From: Shewanella violacea DSS12
Lineage (GTDB): Bacteria; Pseudomonadota; Gammaproteobacteria; Enterobacterales; Shewanellaceae
Length of the DNA: 64,000 nt
Assembly (NCBI RefSeq): GCF_000091325.1
Contig: NC_014012.1
Coordinates: 3,927,685 to 3,991,684 of the forward strand
Direction: 5' to 3'
Part shown: positions 26,793 to 35,182 of the stretch, one piece after another
Position numbering within the stretch: the stretch's first letter is position 1
How the letters are laid out: each line of letters opens with the position of its first letter
Notes under the pieces: generated by a model
Databases searched by the model: none
Seen by the model: only the letters and a program-made list of their open reading frames with translations
Told to the model about the DNA's origin: nothing
Position numbers and translations under genes: made by a program

Positions 26793-28229
26793 ATGATAGA
26801 TAACAAGATGAGAACGCCAGTGGCTGATGCCATTGAATGGGCGCTATTACAAGGACTAAGCTTTAAAGTTACTCAAGATACTGCAGCCCACACGGCATTT
26901 AGCTTCACACCAGCTTCCATAGATAAAGGACGATTTGAACAGCTTAAATCGAGTACACCTCTTCTGGGACGTTTAATCCATGCCGTATCTGAAGAGCCTC
27001 TTTTTCTCCAAGAGGCCATATCTCCCGTCGCCAGTGGCGATGCTTTTTTTGATGCTCTGCTGAAGATGCAGACTCAGCTCTATAGCAAGGGGACAAAACC
27101 AAAACGTTTACCGCTGCTTATCATGCGCAGTGACTTTATGGATGATGCCGAATCTGGTCCAAAACTCATCGAATTTAATGGTATAGCCGCCGGAATGGGA
27201 CCCTTTGGTCAGAAAATTAGCCAGCTACACAGCTACCTGAATAATCAGTGGCCCAAGGCCTACTCCACTTGGTCAGCCGCCGAAAATGGAGAGTCTATCG
27301 ACAACCCCGCAATAGAGCGGCTTTCAAAAGGTATTGCCCAGGCAACAATGCAGATAAAGCGTGAGTTTAATGATGAAGGGCCGGCTACATTTCTGATGAT
27401 AATTCAATCAAACGAAGACAATGTATTTGATCAACATATGCTGGAGCAAGCACTGCAGTCTCTGGGTATAAGGACCATAAGACGCACCTTCCGAGAACTC
27501 CATGGCCAGCTCACTTCGGCTCCGGGCGAACGTCTGATTTTAGACGGTGTAGGCTCCATAGATACCGTCTATTTACGTGCCGGATATGAATATTGTGATT
27601 ACGCCGCCAAGGATATTCTGGGCCTGGTTTGTTGTGAAGCCTTGATGCAAACCCGGGTCTTTATCGAGCAACACAGGGTTGCGGTTAATGCCACTGTCAG
27701 TCAACAACTAGCCACCAGTAAACGTGTGCAGATGTTGCTCACAGCCATGGACCCAGAAGCACTGACTCAATTTGGTCTCAAGCTCAATGAAGCAAAAACA
27801 GTAAAACAGCTCATGGGCGAGATGTTAGCCGTGGATAAGGACAGTGCAGTTTGGCTAGCAGCACGCTCCAGTGAAGATTGGGTGCTAAAGAATCAGGGAG
27901 AAGGCGGCGGTCACTGCATTTTCGATAAAGACATAGTGCCAAAACTTAGAAACTTGCAGCCCCATGAATATCAGGCCTGGTCCTTGATGCGCCGTCTACA
28001 CCCCAGACCAAGAACTACGCCAGCTTTGCTGGTTAGAAAAGGAGAAGTCACTGTAGTGAATGATCTGATCAGTGAGATAGGTATTTTCACCCTACATATT
28101 CAGGGCCTACCAGTCAGCGAAGAAGCAGGTTATTGCGGCTATCTCATCCGAAGTAAATCTGCCGGTACAACTGAGGGAGGAGTACATACAGGCATGGGAG
28201 TACTAGACTCCCTGGTTTACACAACTTAA
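26793..28229 (+). CDS. eukaryotic-type glutathione synthetase (ATP-grasp)
   Basis: A 478-residue protein with AAGGA before its ATG. It resembles the eukaryotic glutathione synthetase family (human GSS, yeast Gsh2), not bacterial GshB (about 315 residues). Matching blocks in order: KLIEFNGIAAGMG (substrate EINTISAS region), NVFDQHMLEQAL, GIRTIRRTF, TVYLRAGYEY, LATSKRVQ, the ATP-binding loop VLKNQGEGGGHCIF, ISEIGIFTLHIQ and the closing GYLIRSKSAGTTEGGVHTGMGVLDS. The predicted reaction joins glycine to gamma-glutamylcysteine. Placed divergently from an ArsP-like permease and convergent with arsR, it may make glutathione or a related thiol for metal efflux. Confidence 0.85.
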   Translation: MIDNKMRTPVADAIEWALLQGLSFKVTQDTAAHTAFSFTPASIDKGRFEQLKSSTPLLGRLIHAVSEEPLFLQEAISPVASGDAFFDALLKMQTQLYSKGTKPKRLPLLIMRSDFMDDAESGPKLIEFNGIAAGMGPFGQKISQLHSYLNNQWPKAYSTWSAAENGESIDNPAIERLSKGIAQATMQIKREFNDEGPATFLMIIQSNEDNVFDQHMLEQALQSLGIRTIRRTFRELHGQLTSAPGERLILDGVGSIDTVYLRAGYEYCDYAAKDILGLVCCEALMQTRVFIEQHRVAVNATVSQQLATSKRVQMLLTAMDPEALTQFGLKLNEAKTVKQLMGEMLAVDKDSAVWLAARSSEDWVLKNQGEGGGHCIFDKDIVPKLRNLQPHEYQAWSLMRRLHPRPRTTPALLVRKGEVTVVNDLISEIGIFTLHIQGLPVSEEAGYCGYLIRSKSAGTTEGGVHTGMGVLDSLVYTT

Positions 28230-28289
28230 AGCAGAAACTTTTGATAAGGGCCTGTCTGTTTACAGGCCCTTTATCAACTAGCACTTGTT

Positions 28290-28616
28290 TCAGCTTCCAG
28301 AGATGACCTCATCATAGGAGCAAGATTGTTCGTCTATGCAACATTCATCCTGAAGAAAACCAATAACACCTTCTAGCTTGGAGAAATCAGCGACGCAGAA
28401 AAGCGTGCGGCCTTCCCGCCTCTGGGAAAGCAAGCCAGCAGAGACCAGACTTGAGATATGATGGGAGAGTGTAGAGCCTGGGATCTGCAGTTGCTCCTGC
28501 AAGCTGCCTACGGCTACCCCTTGAAACCCGGCACGAACCACACGCTTAAAAATAGTTAATCTTGTAGTATGACCTAACTCTTTTAGCGCCTTAGCGACGA
28601 CTTCAATATCCATCAT
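28290..28616 (-). CDS. ArsR-family metal-sensing repressor
   Basis: A 108-residue winged-helix protein. The recognition region is IPGSTLSHHISSLVSAGLLSQRREGRTLF, preceded by KALKELGHTTRLTIFKRVV, as in ArsR/SmtB repressors. A C-terminal Cys group (ECCIDEQSC) could bind arsenite, antimonite or another thiophilic ion. It converges on the glutathione synthetase gene and has GAGAG upstream of its ATG. I infer that it controls both the permease and synthetase promoters. Confidence 0.88.
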   Translation of the reverse strand: MMDIEVVAKALKELGHTTRLTIFKRVVRAGFQGVAVGSLQEQLQIPGSTLSHHISSLVSAGLLSQRREGRTLFCVADFSKLEGVIGFLQDECCIDEQSCSYDEVISGS

Positions 28617-28829
28617 ATTTCTGCTCTCTCAAACTCAGCTAACTTTGATATTTCGATTTTAGCAGAAACATAAACCTAAGCACAAACAATTGAGAAATCA
28701 TCAGTCATCCGGTTACCTAAGCTTTATATCGGCTAAAACATAGGTTCTGCCCCTTATACACGATATAATCCCAACAGAAGCTTATTTAGAATCCAGCTTA
28801 ATAAATACATACCTTTGAGAGTTAAGAAA

Positions 28830-29108
28830 ATGGCAAGAACCGCTGCTGCACTGCACATATTAGTCAAACATAAAGAGCAAGCCGAAGACATCATCAAGCA
28901 ATTGAAAAAAGGCGTTAAATTCGATGTGTTAGCCAAAAAGCACTCATCTTGCCCATCGGGTAAGAAAGGCGGCAGCCTAGGCGAGTTCAAGAAAGGTCAG
29001 ATGGTGCCTCAGTTTGATAAGGTCTGCTTTACCGGTGAGCTAATCACACCGCATTTAGTCAAGACTAAGTTCGGCTGGCATGTAATAAAGGTTCTTTACC
29101 GGACTTAA
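28830..29108 (+). CDS. ppiC: parvulin-type peptidyl-prolyl isomerase
   Basis: A 92-residue single-domain parvulin like E. coli PpiC (93 residues). ATG 28830 begins [13 protein letters not shown], the canonical start. Motifs [31 protein letters not shown] and [12 protein letters not shown] cover the whole active fold. It catalyses cis-trans isomerisation of Xaa-Pro bonds in the cytosol. Two extra copies of its 3' third lie directly downstream. Confidence 0.95.
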   Translation: MARTAAALHILVKHKEQAEDIIKQLKKGVKFDVLAKKHSSCPSGKKGGSLGEFKKGQMVPQFDKVCFTGELITPHLVKTKFGWHVIKVLYRT

Positions 29109-29131
29109 TTAAAACTTCTGAATTGGTAGAT

Positions 29132-29413
29132 AAAGGTCAGATGGGTTTATACCTGCCATTCGATAAGGTCTGCTTTACCGGTGAGCTTAAAACGCCTCAA
29201 GTTAGTCAAAACCCTCTTAATGAAGAGATGGGGCTGGCATGTGATTAAGGTTATTTACCGGACTTAATTAAAACTTCTGAATTGGTAGATAAAGGTCAGA
29301 TGGGTTTATACCTCCCATTCGATAAGGTCTGCTTTACCGGTGAGCTAATCACACCACATTTAGTCAAGACTAAGTTCGGCTGGCATGTGATTAAGGTTCT
29401 TTACCGGACTTAA
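29132..29413 (+). repeat. two tandem partial copies of the ppiC 3' end
   Basis: The block starting AAAGGTCAGATGG is present in ppiC at 28992 and again at 29132 and 29291. The first copy carries an insertion and frameshift (gelKTPQVSQNPLNEE). The second encodes [20 protein letters not shown] and [10 protein letters not shown] intact to a stop. Both lack a start codon and the N-terminal two thirds, so neither is a gene. Confidence 0.9.
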
Positions 29414-29712
29414 AAGAGAGAAGGTCGCTGCGCGACTCCGAGAACGACCTTAGGTCTGCGAGTCCGTGACTTCGTCACTAGGAGTACGGCCTGCGGCCTC
29501 CGAGAACAAGCTTTACTCTTCTCTCGCAGCCAACTTGTTGGCATTCTCGTAGTGAGCTTGCGAACGTTCTCGAAGGGAACTGGTTCCCGTTCTCGTCAAA
29601 GCGAGAAAGCGATTTTGCTCGCAGCCAACTTGTTGGCGTTCTCGTAGTGAGCTTGCGAACGTTCTCGAAGGGAACTTGTTCCCGTTCTCGTAGCGTAGCG
29701 AACTCAAAGCGA
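29414..29712. repeat. array of short hairpins separated by CGAGAAC/GTTCTCG
   Basis: Between ppiC copies and the hydrolase gene lie many short palindromes with 2-3 base loops: GTCGCTGCGCGAC, GTGACTTCGTCAC, GGCCTGCGGCC, GCCAACTTGTTGGC (twice), GGGAACTGGTTCCC and GGGAACTTGTTCCC. Most are bounded by GTTCTCG or CGAGAAC. A 74-bp block at 29523 is repeated at 29618 (period 95 bp). No convincing gene; a 64-codon minus frame is repeat-derived. Confidence 0.88.
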
Positions 29713-29724
29713 AGCCTTCTGCCT

Positions 29725-30546
29725 TTATCTCGCCATATCCAATAGTATGCGTAATAAGGGCTCAGGCTTATCTAAGCTGGCATCATGACCGCAATCATCC
29801 AAGTAAATAGCTTGGGTATGATAAAAATGGGCTAAAGCTTGTCCACAACTGGGGTGAGCCAGCCGGTCTCGTTTAGCTACTATTACAGTCACTGGGACAT
29901 TTACAGGGACACTCTCTTGGCCCTTTACCTGGCCCTTTACAAAGCCATGGTCAATAACCGGGGCATCAAACAAGGCGCACGCAACTAGCTGCCTAAAGCC
30001 ATTTAATACCCAAGTATGACCTAGCTGTCGATAATGACTCCAGTCTCGTATCAGCTTAATATCATCACCCCTGCATTCGCTGGTAAACTGGATAACTGTT
30101 GCTTCTACTAAGCTGACACCAGAAAGCTCCCCATTAAGCCAGCGTCTGCCAGTACCCCAAGCTGACTTAATTAAAGCGCTTAACTGAAAACGGCGGTACC
30201 AAGGCGATAGATTGGCGGCGCTACTGTTGATCAGCACCACCCGCTGCACTCGCTCTGGTTTATGCTTTGCCATCTCAAGTGCCAACATGCCCCCCATAGA
30301 AAGTCCCACCAGACAGACAGGCTCGAGCACTTCTCTTGTCGCCCCCGCGTTTAACACCTCATCAATCTGCGCCCAAACATAGTTGGCATAGGCTGAGATA
30401 TTCAAGGGACTGTTAATCTCGGCCAAGGTGCCATTGCCGGGCAAGTCTGGCGTGATAACCTGAACTCCCGTCGCCGCGAGCCGTTGCGTGAATCCATACC
30501 AGTGACGACGGTCTCGCATCAAGCCCCTGAGTAACACGAATATCAT
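29725..30546 (-). CDS. alpha/beta hydrolase
   Basis: A 273-residue alpha/beta-fold hydrolase. The nucleophile elbow is GLSMGGML (Ser near residue 93), an acidic residue follows in VIVAKRDRLAHP and the catalytic His in CGHDASLDKPEP. The opening LLRGLMRDRRHWYGF supplies the oxyanion loop, and DLPGNG follows. It probably hydrolyses an ester. It runs the same direction as the M14 peptidase gene 116 bases upstream, so the two may be co-transcribed. A 15-residue insertion, GFVKGQVKGQESVPVNVPV, carries a short internal duplication. Confidence 0.88.
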   Translation of the reverse strand: MIFVLLRGLMRDRRHWYGFTQRLAATGVQVITPDLPGNGTLAEINSPLNISAYANYVWAQIDEVLNAGATREVLEPVCLVGLSMGGMLALEMAKHKPERVQRVVLINSSAANLSPWYRRFQLSALIKSAWGTGRRWLNGELSGVSLVEATVIQFTSECRGDDIKLIRDWSHYRQLGHTWVLNGFRQLVACALFDAPVIDHGFVKGQVKGQESVPVNVPVTVIVAKRDRLAHPSCGQALAHFYHTQAIYLDDCGHDASLDKPEPLLRILLDMAR

Positions 30547-30662
30547 CTATTCACCTCGATAAGTAAGCAGTTACAGCAAGCTATGTCATTTAGCCCTGAA
30601 GCCTCTAGGGTCATGGATTATAGGTCATAGTTCAGCAGCGCAAGTTGTGCTCGCAAGCGGTA

Positions 30663-31676
30663 TTATTTAACCCAGTAGCGATGAGCGTCATGGGTCAGCA
30701 GCCCAAGTTGTGCTGGCGAAACCTGCTCCAACACTCGCCCGTAAGCCGAGTCCATAAGAAATTGCATCAAGATAAAATGACGCCGCAATATCCTGTGATG
30801 CCTGTGGGGTTTCTGCGGGTTGAAGTAACCCGAGAAACTCAATACCTGCCGGGGATTCTTTCGCAGCCAGGCCCAGGAACCCATCTCTAATGTTAGGGGA
30901 ATAAAGGGAGCCGTTCCTGTGTTATTCACCACTAAATAGTCCCAAATATCGCCATGGGTACGATAAAAATGACTCTGTGGCCCTAGCCTATAGTGCCCAT
31001 GATGAGGGTAAGCCGCCTCAAACAGTCGCTTAAGATGATAGATATATCCCATGCCTTCGAAGGGCTTATCGCTATGGGCGTAAGGGAACCAGATATGGTC
31101 ATTTAATCCAAAACCCGAGTGAGCATCCAGGCAGAGCAAGCTGGTGCTTTCGAGCTGTAATCCCTTCACATACTGAATCAAAGCCGAGGTCTCGGCCTCC
31201 ATCTCCCCCGAGCCTCGATACCAGGGCAGCTTAGGCGACAGCCTTTGCCCCCCAAGCATAAAGGTCACCTTGCCACTCGCCTCTATGGGGGCATTGCGCA
31301 TCAAGTCGACGTTATTGCCATTGCCGCGACTGCCGCGAAGAAATCCTAGCGGATTAACCACAGGCACGAAGGCTAAGCGTATCTCTTTGAGTAAGGCTTG
31401 CAGGTGAGTATCCCAAGGTAAACGATTGAGCAGACTGGAGAGAAAGGCCAACACCACCTGAGCACCAATCCGCTCGACGCCGTGCACCCCGCCGACAAAC
31501 AGCACAGTAGGACAAGGCTTGTCTTGTTGACCTAGCTCAATGGCTGTAACGGCAAGGGGCTCGCCTCGATAGCTAAGATCGACTAAAGATTGATGGCGGA
31601 ACCTATCTTGATGTTGCGCCACAAGGCGCTTGAGGGTATCTAGCTCGAAAGCATGTTCGAATGAAAACTTTGCCAT
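30663..31676 (-). CDS. M14-family zinc carboxypeptidase-like protein
   Basis: A 337-residue protein without a signal peptide, so probably cytosolic. The zinc-site pattern VGGVHGVERIG (HxxE) is followed by VPVVNPLGFLRGSRGNGNNVDLM, with the Asn-Arg type substrate-binding region, and LCLDAHSGFGLND with the third His. It fits M14 succinylglutamate desuccinylase/aspartoacylase-like or DUF2817-type peptidases. Substrate is unknown; small peptides or cell-wall amides are possible. No strong ribosome site is visible. Confidence 0.78.
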   Translation of the reverse strand: MAKFSFEHAFELDTLKRLVAQHQDRFRHQSLVDLSYRGEPLAVTAIELGQQDKPCPTVLFVGGVHGVERIGAQVVLAFLSSLLNRLPWDTHLQALLKEIRLAFVPVVNPLGFLRGSRGNGNNVDLMRNAPIEASGKVTFMLGGQRLSPKLPWYRGSGEMEAETSALIQYVKGLQLESTSLLCLDAHSGFGLNDHIWFPYAHSDKPFEGMGYIYHLKRLFEAAYPHHGHYRLGPQSHFYRTHGDIWDYLVVNNTGTAPFIPLTLEMGSWAWLRKNPRQVLSFSGYFNPQKPHRHHRILRRHFILMQFLMDSAYGRVLEQVSPAQLGLLTHDAHRYWVK

Positions 31677-31771
31677 TAGTCAGTTAAGTGGTGACAGATG
31701 ATGAAACCAGACTAGCCATTGAATGAGACAAGAGGATGACAACCCCCTCTCTTTCTCTTTCTCTTTCCCTA

Positions 31772-31805
31772 TCCCTGCGATCACGGATAAATACCTCCAG
31801 ATACA
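31772..31805. repeat. dispersed GGATAAATACCTCC repeat, copy 2
   Basis: TCCCTGCGATCACGGATAAA and following TACCTCCAGATACA match the repeat at 61322-61350 and 61596-61626. It leads straight into the cstA terminator. A TCTTTCTCTTTCTC tract precedes it. Confidence 0.8.
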
Positions 31806-31831
31806 AAAAGGGCAGCACACAGTGCCGCCCT
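31805..31831 (-). terminator. terminator after cstA-like gene
   Basis: AGGGC-GCAC and GTGC-GCCCT pair with a 3-base loop and a symmetric one-base mismatch (A/C). On the minus strand five Ts follow. Confidence 0.85.
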
Positions 31832-31856
31832 AGTTTAATCAGATTGAACCGTTAAA

Positions 31857-33425
31857 TTAAGACTCAGTCTCAGCCTCTGATTTTACAGGTTTGCGCTTCT
31901 GGTGCGCTAAGATAAGTGCGATCAAAGAGATGACGCCTACTGCGATACCCACAGGTTGACTGAGCGGCTGAGGCAAGCCCAGCCCAATGCCTGCAGTCAT
32001 AATGTAAGACACGGTCACACTGGTTCCACCAATGGCTGGCAGGCTGACGATCCAATGGAATGCGCCTCGGTCGAATAGATACTTAGTGGCGAGCCAGAGT
32101 ACGCTGGTCGATAGCAACATATTCGAGAAGGCAAAGTATCGCCAGATAAGCGTGAAATCGATCTTAGTCATAAAGTAGGCGATGACCAAAATAGGCACGG
32201 CAACCAAGAGACGATTACGAACGTTCTGCGGGATTTTGAAGGCATCGATTATGGTCAATCGCAGCGATCTAAACGCCGTATCCCCGGAAGTGATCGGGAA
32301 AACAGCTACAGCGATAATCGCCATTATGCCACCAGCAACGCCAAGGTAGGTGGTCGCAACTTGGTTAACCACCATTCCTGGACCACCTAGATCCAGTATT
32401 GATTTAAGCTCCATGTAACCACCCGGGAATGCAGCGATACCCGCCAGCGCCCATACACAAGCCACTATGCCTTCGCACATCATGGCGCCATAGTAGACAG
32501 GACGGACATATTTTTCATTGGTAAGACAACGGGCCATTATCGGCGCTTGGGTCGAATGGAAGCCACTGATAGCACCACAGGTAATGGTCACAAATAGCAG
32601 AGGCCAAACCGGCAATCCATCTGGATTAGGTTCCAACAGGTCATTGTTATAATGGCTATGATCAAAGTAGGCGAAGATGTCTCCCACTTCAGGTAATTGA
32701 GGGGCACTAATCAATAAAGCCACCGCAATAGACACTGTCATGACTATCATCAATAGACCAAATATCGGGTATAGCTTAGTGATGATCTTATCGATAGGCA
32801 GCATGGTCGCCAAGAAATAATAGGCCAGAATGACCAATACCCAGAAGGTGTTATTCGCGAGAATAGTCCCTTTAAAGTATTCTAAGTTACTCAATAATCC
32901 CGCTGGGCTCATGATGAACACCACGCCGACGAAGAACAGCAACATGGCAGTAAAAATAAGCATCACGCCTTTAGCGTACACATTGAAATAGCGTCCGGCT
33001 ATCTCGGGAAGACTCTTGCCGTCCTCTTTAATGCTAAGCACACCGGAGAAATAATCGTGAACTGCGCCACCAATTATATTGCCTAAAACGATCCACACCA
33101 GAGCAATTGGACCATAGATGGCACCTAAGATGGGGCCAAAAATTGGCCCGACACCGGCAATATTGAGAAACTGAATTAAGAAGGCTTTCACCGGATGGAC
33201 TTCGACATAATCGACTCCATCGGCAAAGCGAGCTTGAGGGGTCTTGGCATTCTTATCGATCCCCGCCTGGCGTTCTACAAAAGGACTGTAGAACTTATAA
33301 GCGAGTAGCAACAAGGCAATGCAGATAATGAATATAAGCATTTTTATCATCCATACTTTGTAGTGTAAATTCCAACGAGTGTCCGCCAGTTCCGACATCA
33401 GGTCAAGCAACATAACACTATACAT
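31857..33425 (-). CDS. CstA-family carbon starvation transporter
   Basis: A 522-residue membrane protein with about 14 hydrophobic segments. The CstA N-domain is recognisable: GVDYVEVHPVKAFLIQFLNI, GPIFGPILGAIYGPIALVWI and GAVHDYFSGVLS. Family members import peptides or pyruvate by proton symport. It is shorter than E. coli CstA (about 700). The first 28 residues are unlike the family; ATGs at 33350 and 33341 (MIKMLIFIICIALLLL) are alternative starts, but an AGG supports 33425. It is a single gene with its own terminator. Confidence 0.88.
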   Translation of the reverse strand: MYSVMLLDLMSELADTRWNLHYKVWMIKMLIFIICIALLLLAYKFYSPFVERQAGIDKNAKTPQARFADGVDYVEVHPVKAFLIQFLNIAGVGPIFGPILGAIYGPIALVWIVLGNIIGGAVHDYFSGVLSIKEDGKSLPEIAGRYFNVYAKGVMLIFTAMLLFFVGVVFIMSPAGLLSNLEYFKGTILANNTFWVLVILAYYFLATMLPIDKIITKLYPIFGLLMIVMTVSIAVALLISAPQLPEVGDIFAYFDHSHYNNDLLEPNPDGLPVWPLLFVTITCGAISGFHSTQAPIMARCLTNEKYVRPVYYGAMMCEGIVACVWALAGIAAFPGGYMELKSILDLGGPGMVVNQVATTYLGVAGGIMAIIAVAVFPITSGDTAFRSLRLTIIDAFKIPQNVRNRLLVAVPILVIAYFMTKIDFTLIWRYFAFSNMLLSTSVLWLATKYLFDRGAFHWIVSLPAIGGTSVTVSYIMTAGIGLGLPQPLSQPVGIAVGVISLIALILAHQKRKPVKSEAETES

Positions 33426-33683
33426 AAGTCTAACCTGAGCAGGTCTAAAGGCTGGTGTAATTGGGTTTTAAGGATTCACAAAAATAGAGGAGATTAAGGG
33501 GGAAGTGAAAATAATGCGAGACTAAGGTTACAAATAAAAACCCATAAGCCTATGGGAATTAAGATTTAATAAACCGCACAATCTGTTTATTGGACTCTAG
33601 CAAAGACTCGCTAGGCCCATATATTGATATGAGCCTCAGCCTTTCCTACAGATTTTATACCTGCTTACTGCATTTATATTTAT

Positions 33684-34553
33684 TTACTCCATAGGCGCGG
33701 AAATACCGGCAAGGGCTCGGGTAAACCTGGTTTCTACCGCCGGAGAATGGTCGAACCGCTCAAATCCTTTAATCATGACGTTGTCTAGTCGAGAGAGTCG
33801 CTCATCCAATGATGGGTGCGTCTTAAACATCATGGCTATACCTGCATCATCTGGATTAATCATCTGCAAGGAGTGCAAGGCAGCGGGTAAACCATAGGGG
33901 TCATAACCGGCTCTCGCGGCTAACACCACACCCATAGCATCGGACTCAAACTCATCATCCTTATCTAAGCCACGAATATATATCTCGGTGCCTGCGGTAA
34001 CGAGTTTAAGAGATTGGGTATCTTCCTCCTTGGCCGTTAATATCACGCTGGTAATATCTGTCAAGGCTCTCATGCCACTGGTGTTTTTCAACACATTCAA
34101 ATGGTGCCTACGCAAGACATGAGATATCTCATGGCCAAGCACGCCCGCCAGTTCGGCCTCATTATTGAGCCTGAGCAACAAACCTTTAGTGATCACTATA
34201 TAGCCACCGGGAGCGGCGAAGGCATTGATGCTCATGTCGTCCATTACGGCAAAGCTCCAGGGTAAATTCGGTCGCTCCGAATGCATGCTCACCCAGCGAC
34301 CGACCTTATTGACATAGCTCTGTACCTCTTGGTCTGCCAATAGGGGAGCAACGCCGAGCAAGTTAGTGGCAATCTCTTGTCCTAGAAGGATTTCGGCCTC
34401 CTCATCCACTTCAGTCAATGCATCTGAGGTATGGCCGATGGCGGAAAGGCTTTTACCAATATCGATATTATTTATCACTAAGCCCTGAGTCGAGCAGGCA
34501 CTCGAAATGATCGCAAGCATAAGTAATATGCCAGTTCCTCTTGATGTACTCAT
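33684..34553 (-). CDS. M48-family metallopeptidase lipoprotein
   Basis: A 289-residue protein with a lipoprotein signal (ILLMLAIISSAC, Cys about residue 20). The zinc site is GHEISHVLRRHH, with the third ligand in DDEFESDAMGVV, as in periplasmic BepA/LoiP-type M48 peptidases. Such enzymes degrade or help assemble outer-membrane proteins. The gene overlaps the SH3-protein gene by 4 bases and is last in a four-gene operon with a cyclase and an HD-GYP protein, implying a link between second-messenger signalling and envelope maintenance. Confidence 0.92.
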   Translation of the reverse strand: MSTSRGTGILLMLAIISSACSTQGLVINNIDIGKSLSAIGHTSDALTEVDEEAEILLGQEIATNLLGVAPLLADQEVQSYVNKVGRWVSMHSERPNLPWSFAVMDDMSINAFAAPGGYIVITKGLLLRLNNEAELAGVLGHEISHVLRRHHLNVLKNTSGMRALTDITSVILTAKEEDTQSLKLVTAGTEIYIRGLDKDDEFESDAMGVVLAARAGYDPYGLPAALHSLQMINPDDAGIAMMFKTHPSLDERLSRLDNVMIKGFERFDHSPAVETRFTRALAGISAPME

Positions 34554-35182
34554 GACTTGCCTCCCAAGATTTTATCGGAAATCTTCTCTGAGCTAGATGC
34601 TGAAGTTTGCCCAGAGGATTTCACTGATACAGTGACATAGTCTCGCTCTTGCTCATTGAGCTTCTCCTCTCTGGCAAAAGATTGCGCATCCTTTGCCGAT
34701 ACTGCGAAGGATTGCATCGCCTTAAATGCCTGGGGGTTAGGGCTAGGGTCGGAAAACTTATTTTCGTCGAGGCCACGTGAAGCCGTGGTCACTGTGCTAC
34801 TACTGCTTCCCGTGGTCACTAGGTTAAATACCTGCTTGGTGCCAACAAAGGAATCCGATGTCTGCAGTGACTGCAGCTCATAACGCACACTGAACATCTT
34901 CACCCAGCCTGTGAGTGTTTCGGCCTGAATTTCCAACCAACTTGACTGCCTAGACAGCACATCAACAGAGAGCGCCTCGGCCAATATTTTAAGCGTGGCC
35001 GCGTCGCTATAGGGCTTAGCCTTAAGCTCAGTATCCCGCACTAGGCTGGCCTTATCCCGACTCGCTACCTCCTGGCTAGCCAACTTTTGACTCAAGGTGA
35101 TGCTGGTCATCGCCATTAAGGGCAATACCAGCCAGAATGATATGCGTTTATGCTTCATTAAAGATCGTTTCATAAGACTCAT
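34550..35182 (-). CDS. secreted SH3-domain protein
   Basis: A 210-residue protein with an N-terminal signal or anchor (ISFWLVLPLMAMTSITLS). Residues about 42-105 form a bacterial SH3 domain (LVRDTELKAKPYSDAATLKI, then SSWLEIQAETLTGWVKM). The rest is Ser-rich and low-complexity. It overlaps the cyclase gene by 4 bases at its start and the M48 gene by 4 at its end. SH3b domains bind peptidoglycan or peptides, so it may be the periplasmic partner of the peptidase. Confidence 0.82.
   Translation of the reverse strand: MSLMKRSLMKHKRISFWLVLPLMAMTSITLSQKLASQEVASRDKASLVRDTELKAKPYSDAATLKILAEALSVDVLSRQSSWLEIQAETLTGWVKMFSVRYELQSLQTSDSFVGTKQVFNLVTTGSSSSTVTTASRGLDENKFSDPSPNPQAFKAMQSFAVSAKDAQSFAREEKLNEQERDYVTVSVKSSGQTSASSSEKISDKILGGKS

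Noticed and set aside
29523..29691. CRISPR or REP-type array
   Set aside because: There are hairpins, but the period is irregular, stems differ in sequence and there are no unique spacers of constant length.
29513..29707. 64-codon minus ORF rich in Arg and Ser
   Set aside because: It translates the hairpin array; composition follows the repeats.
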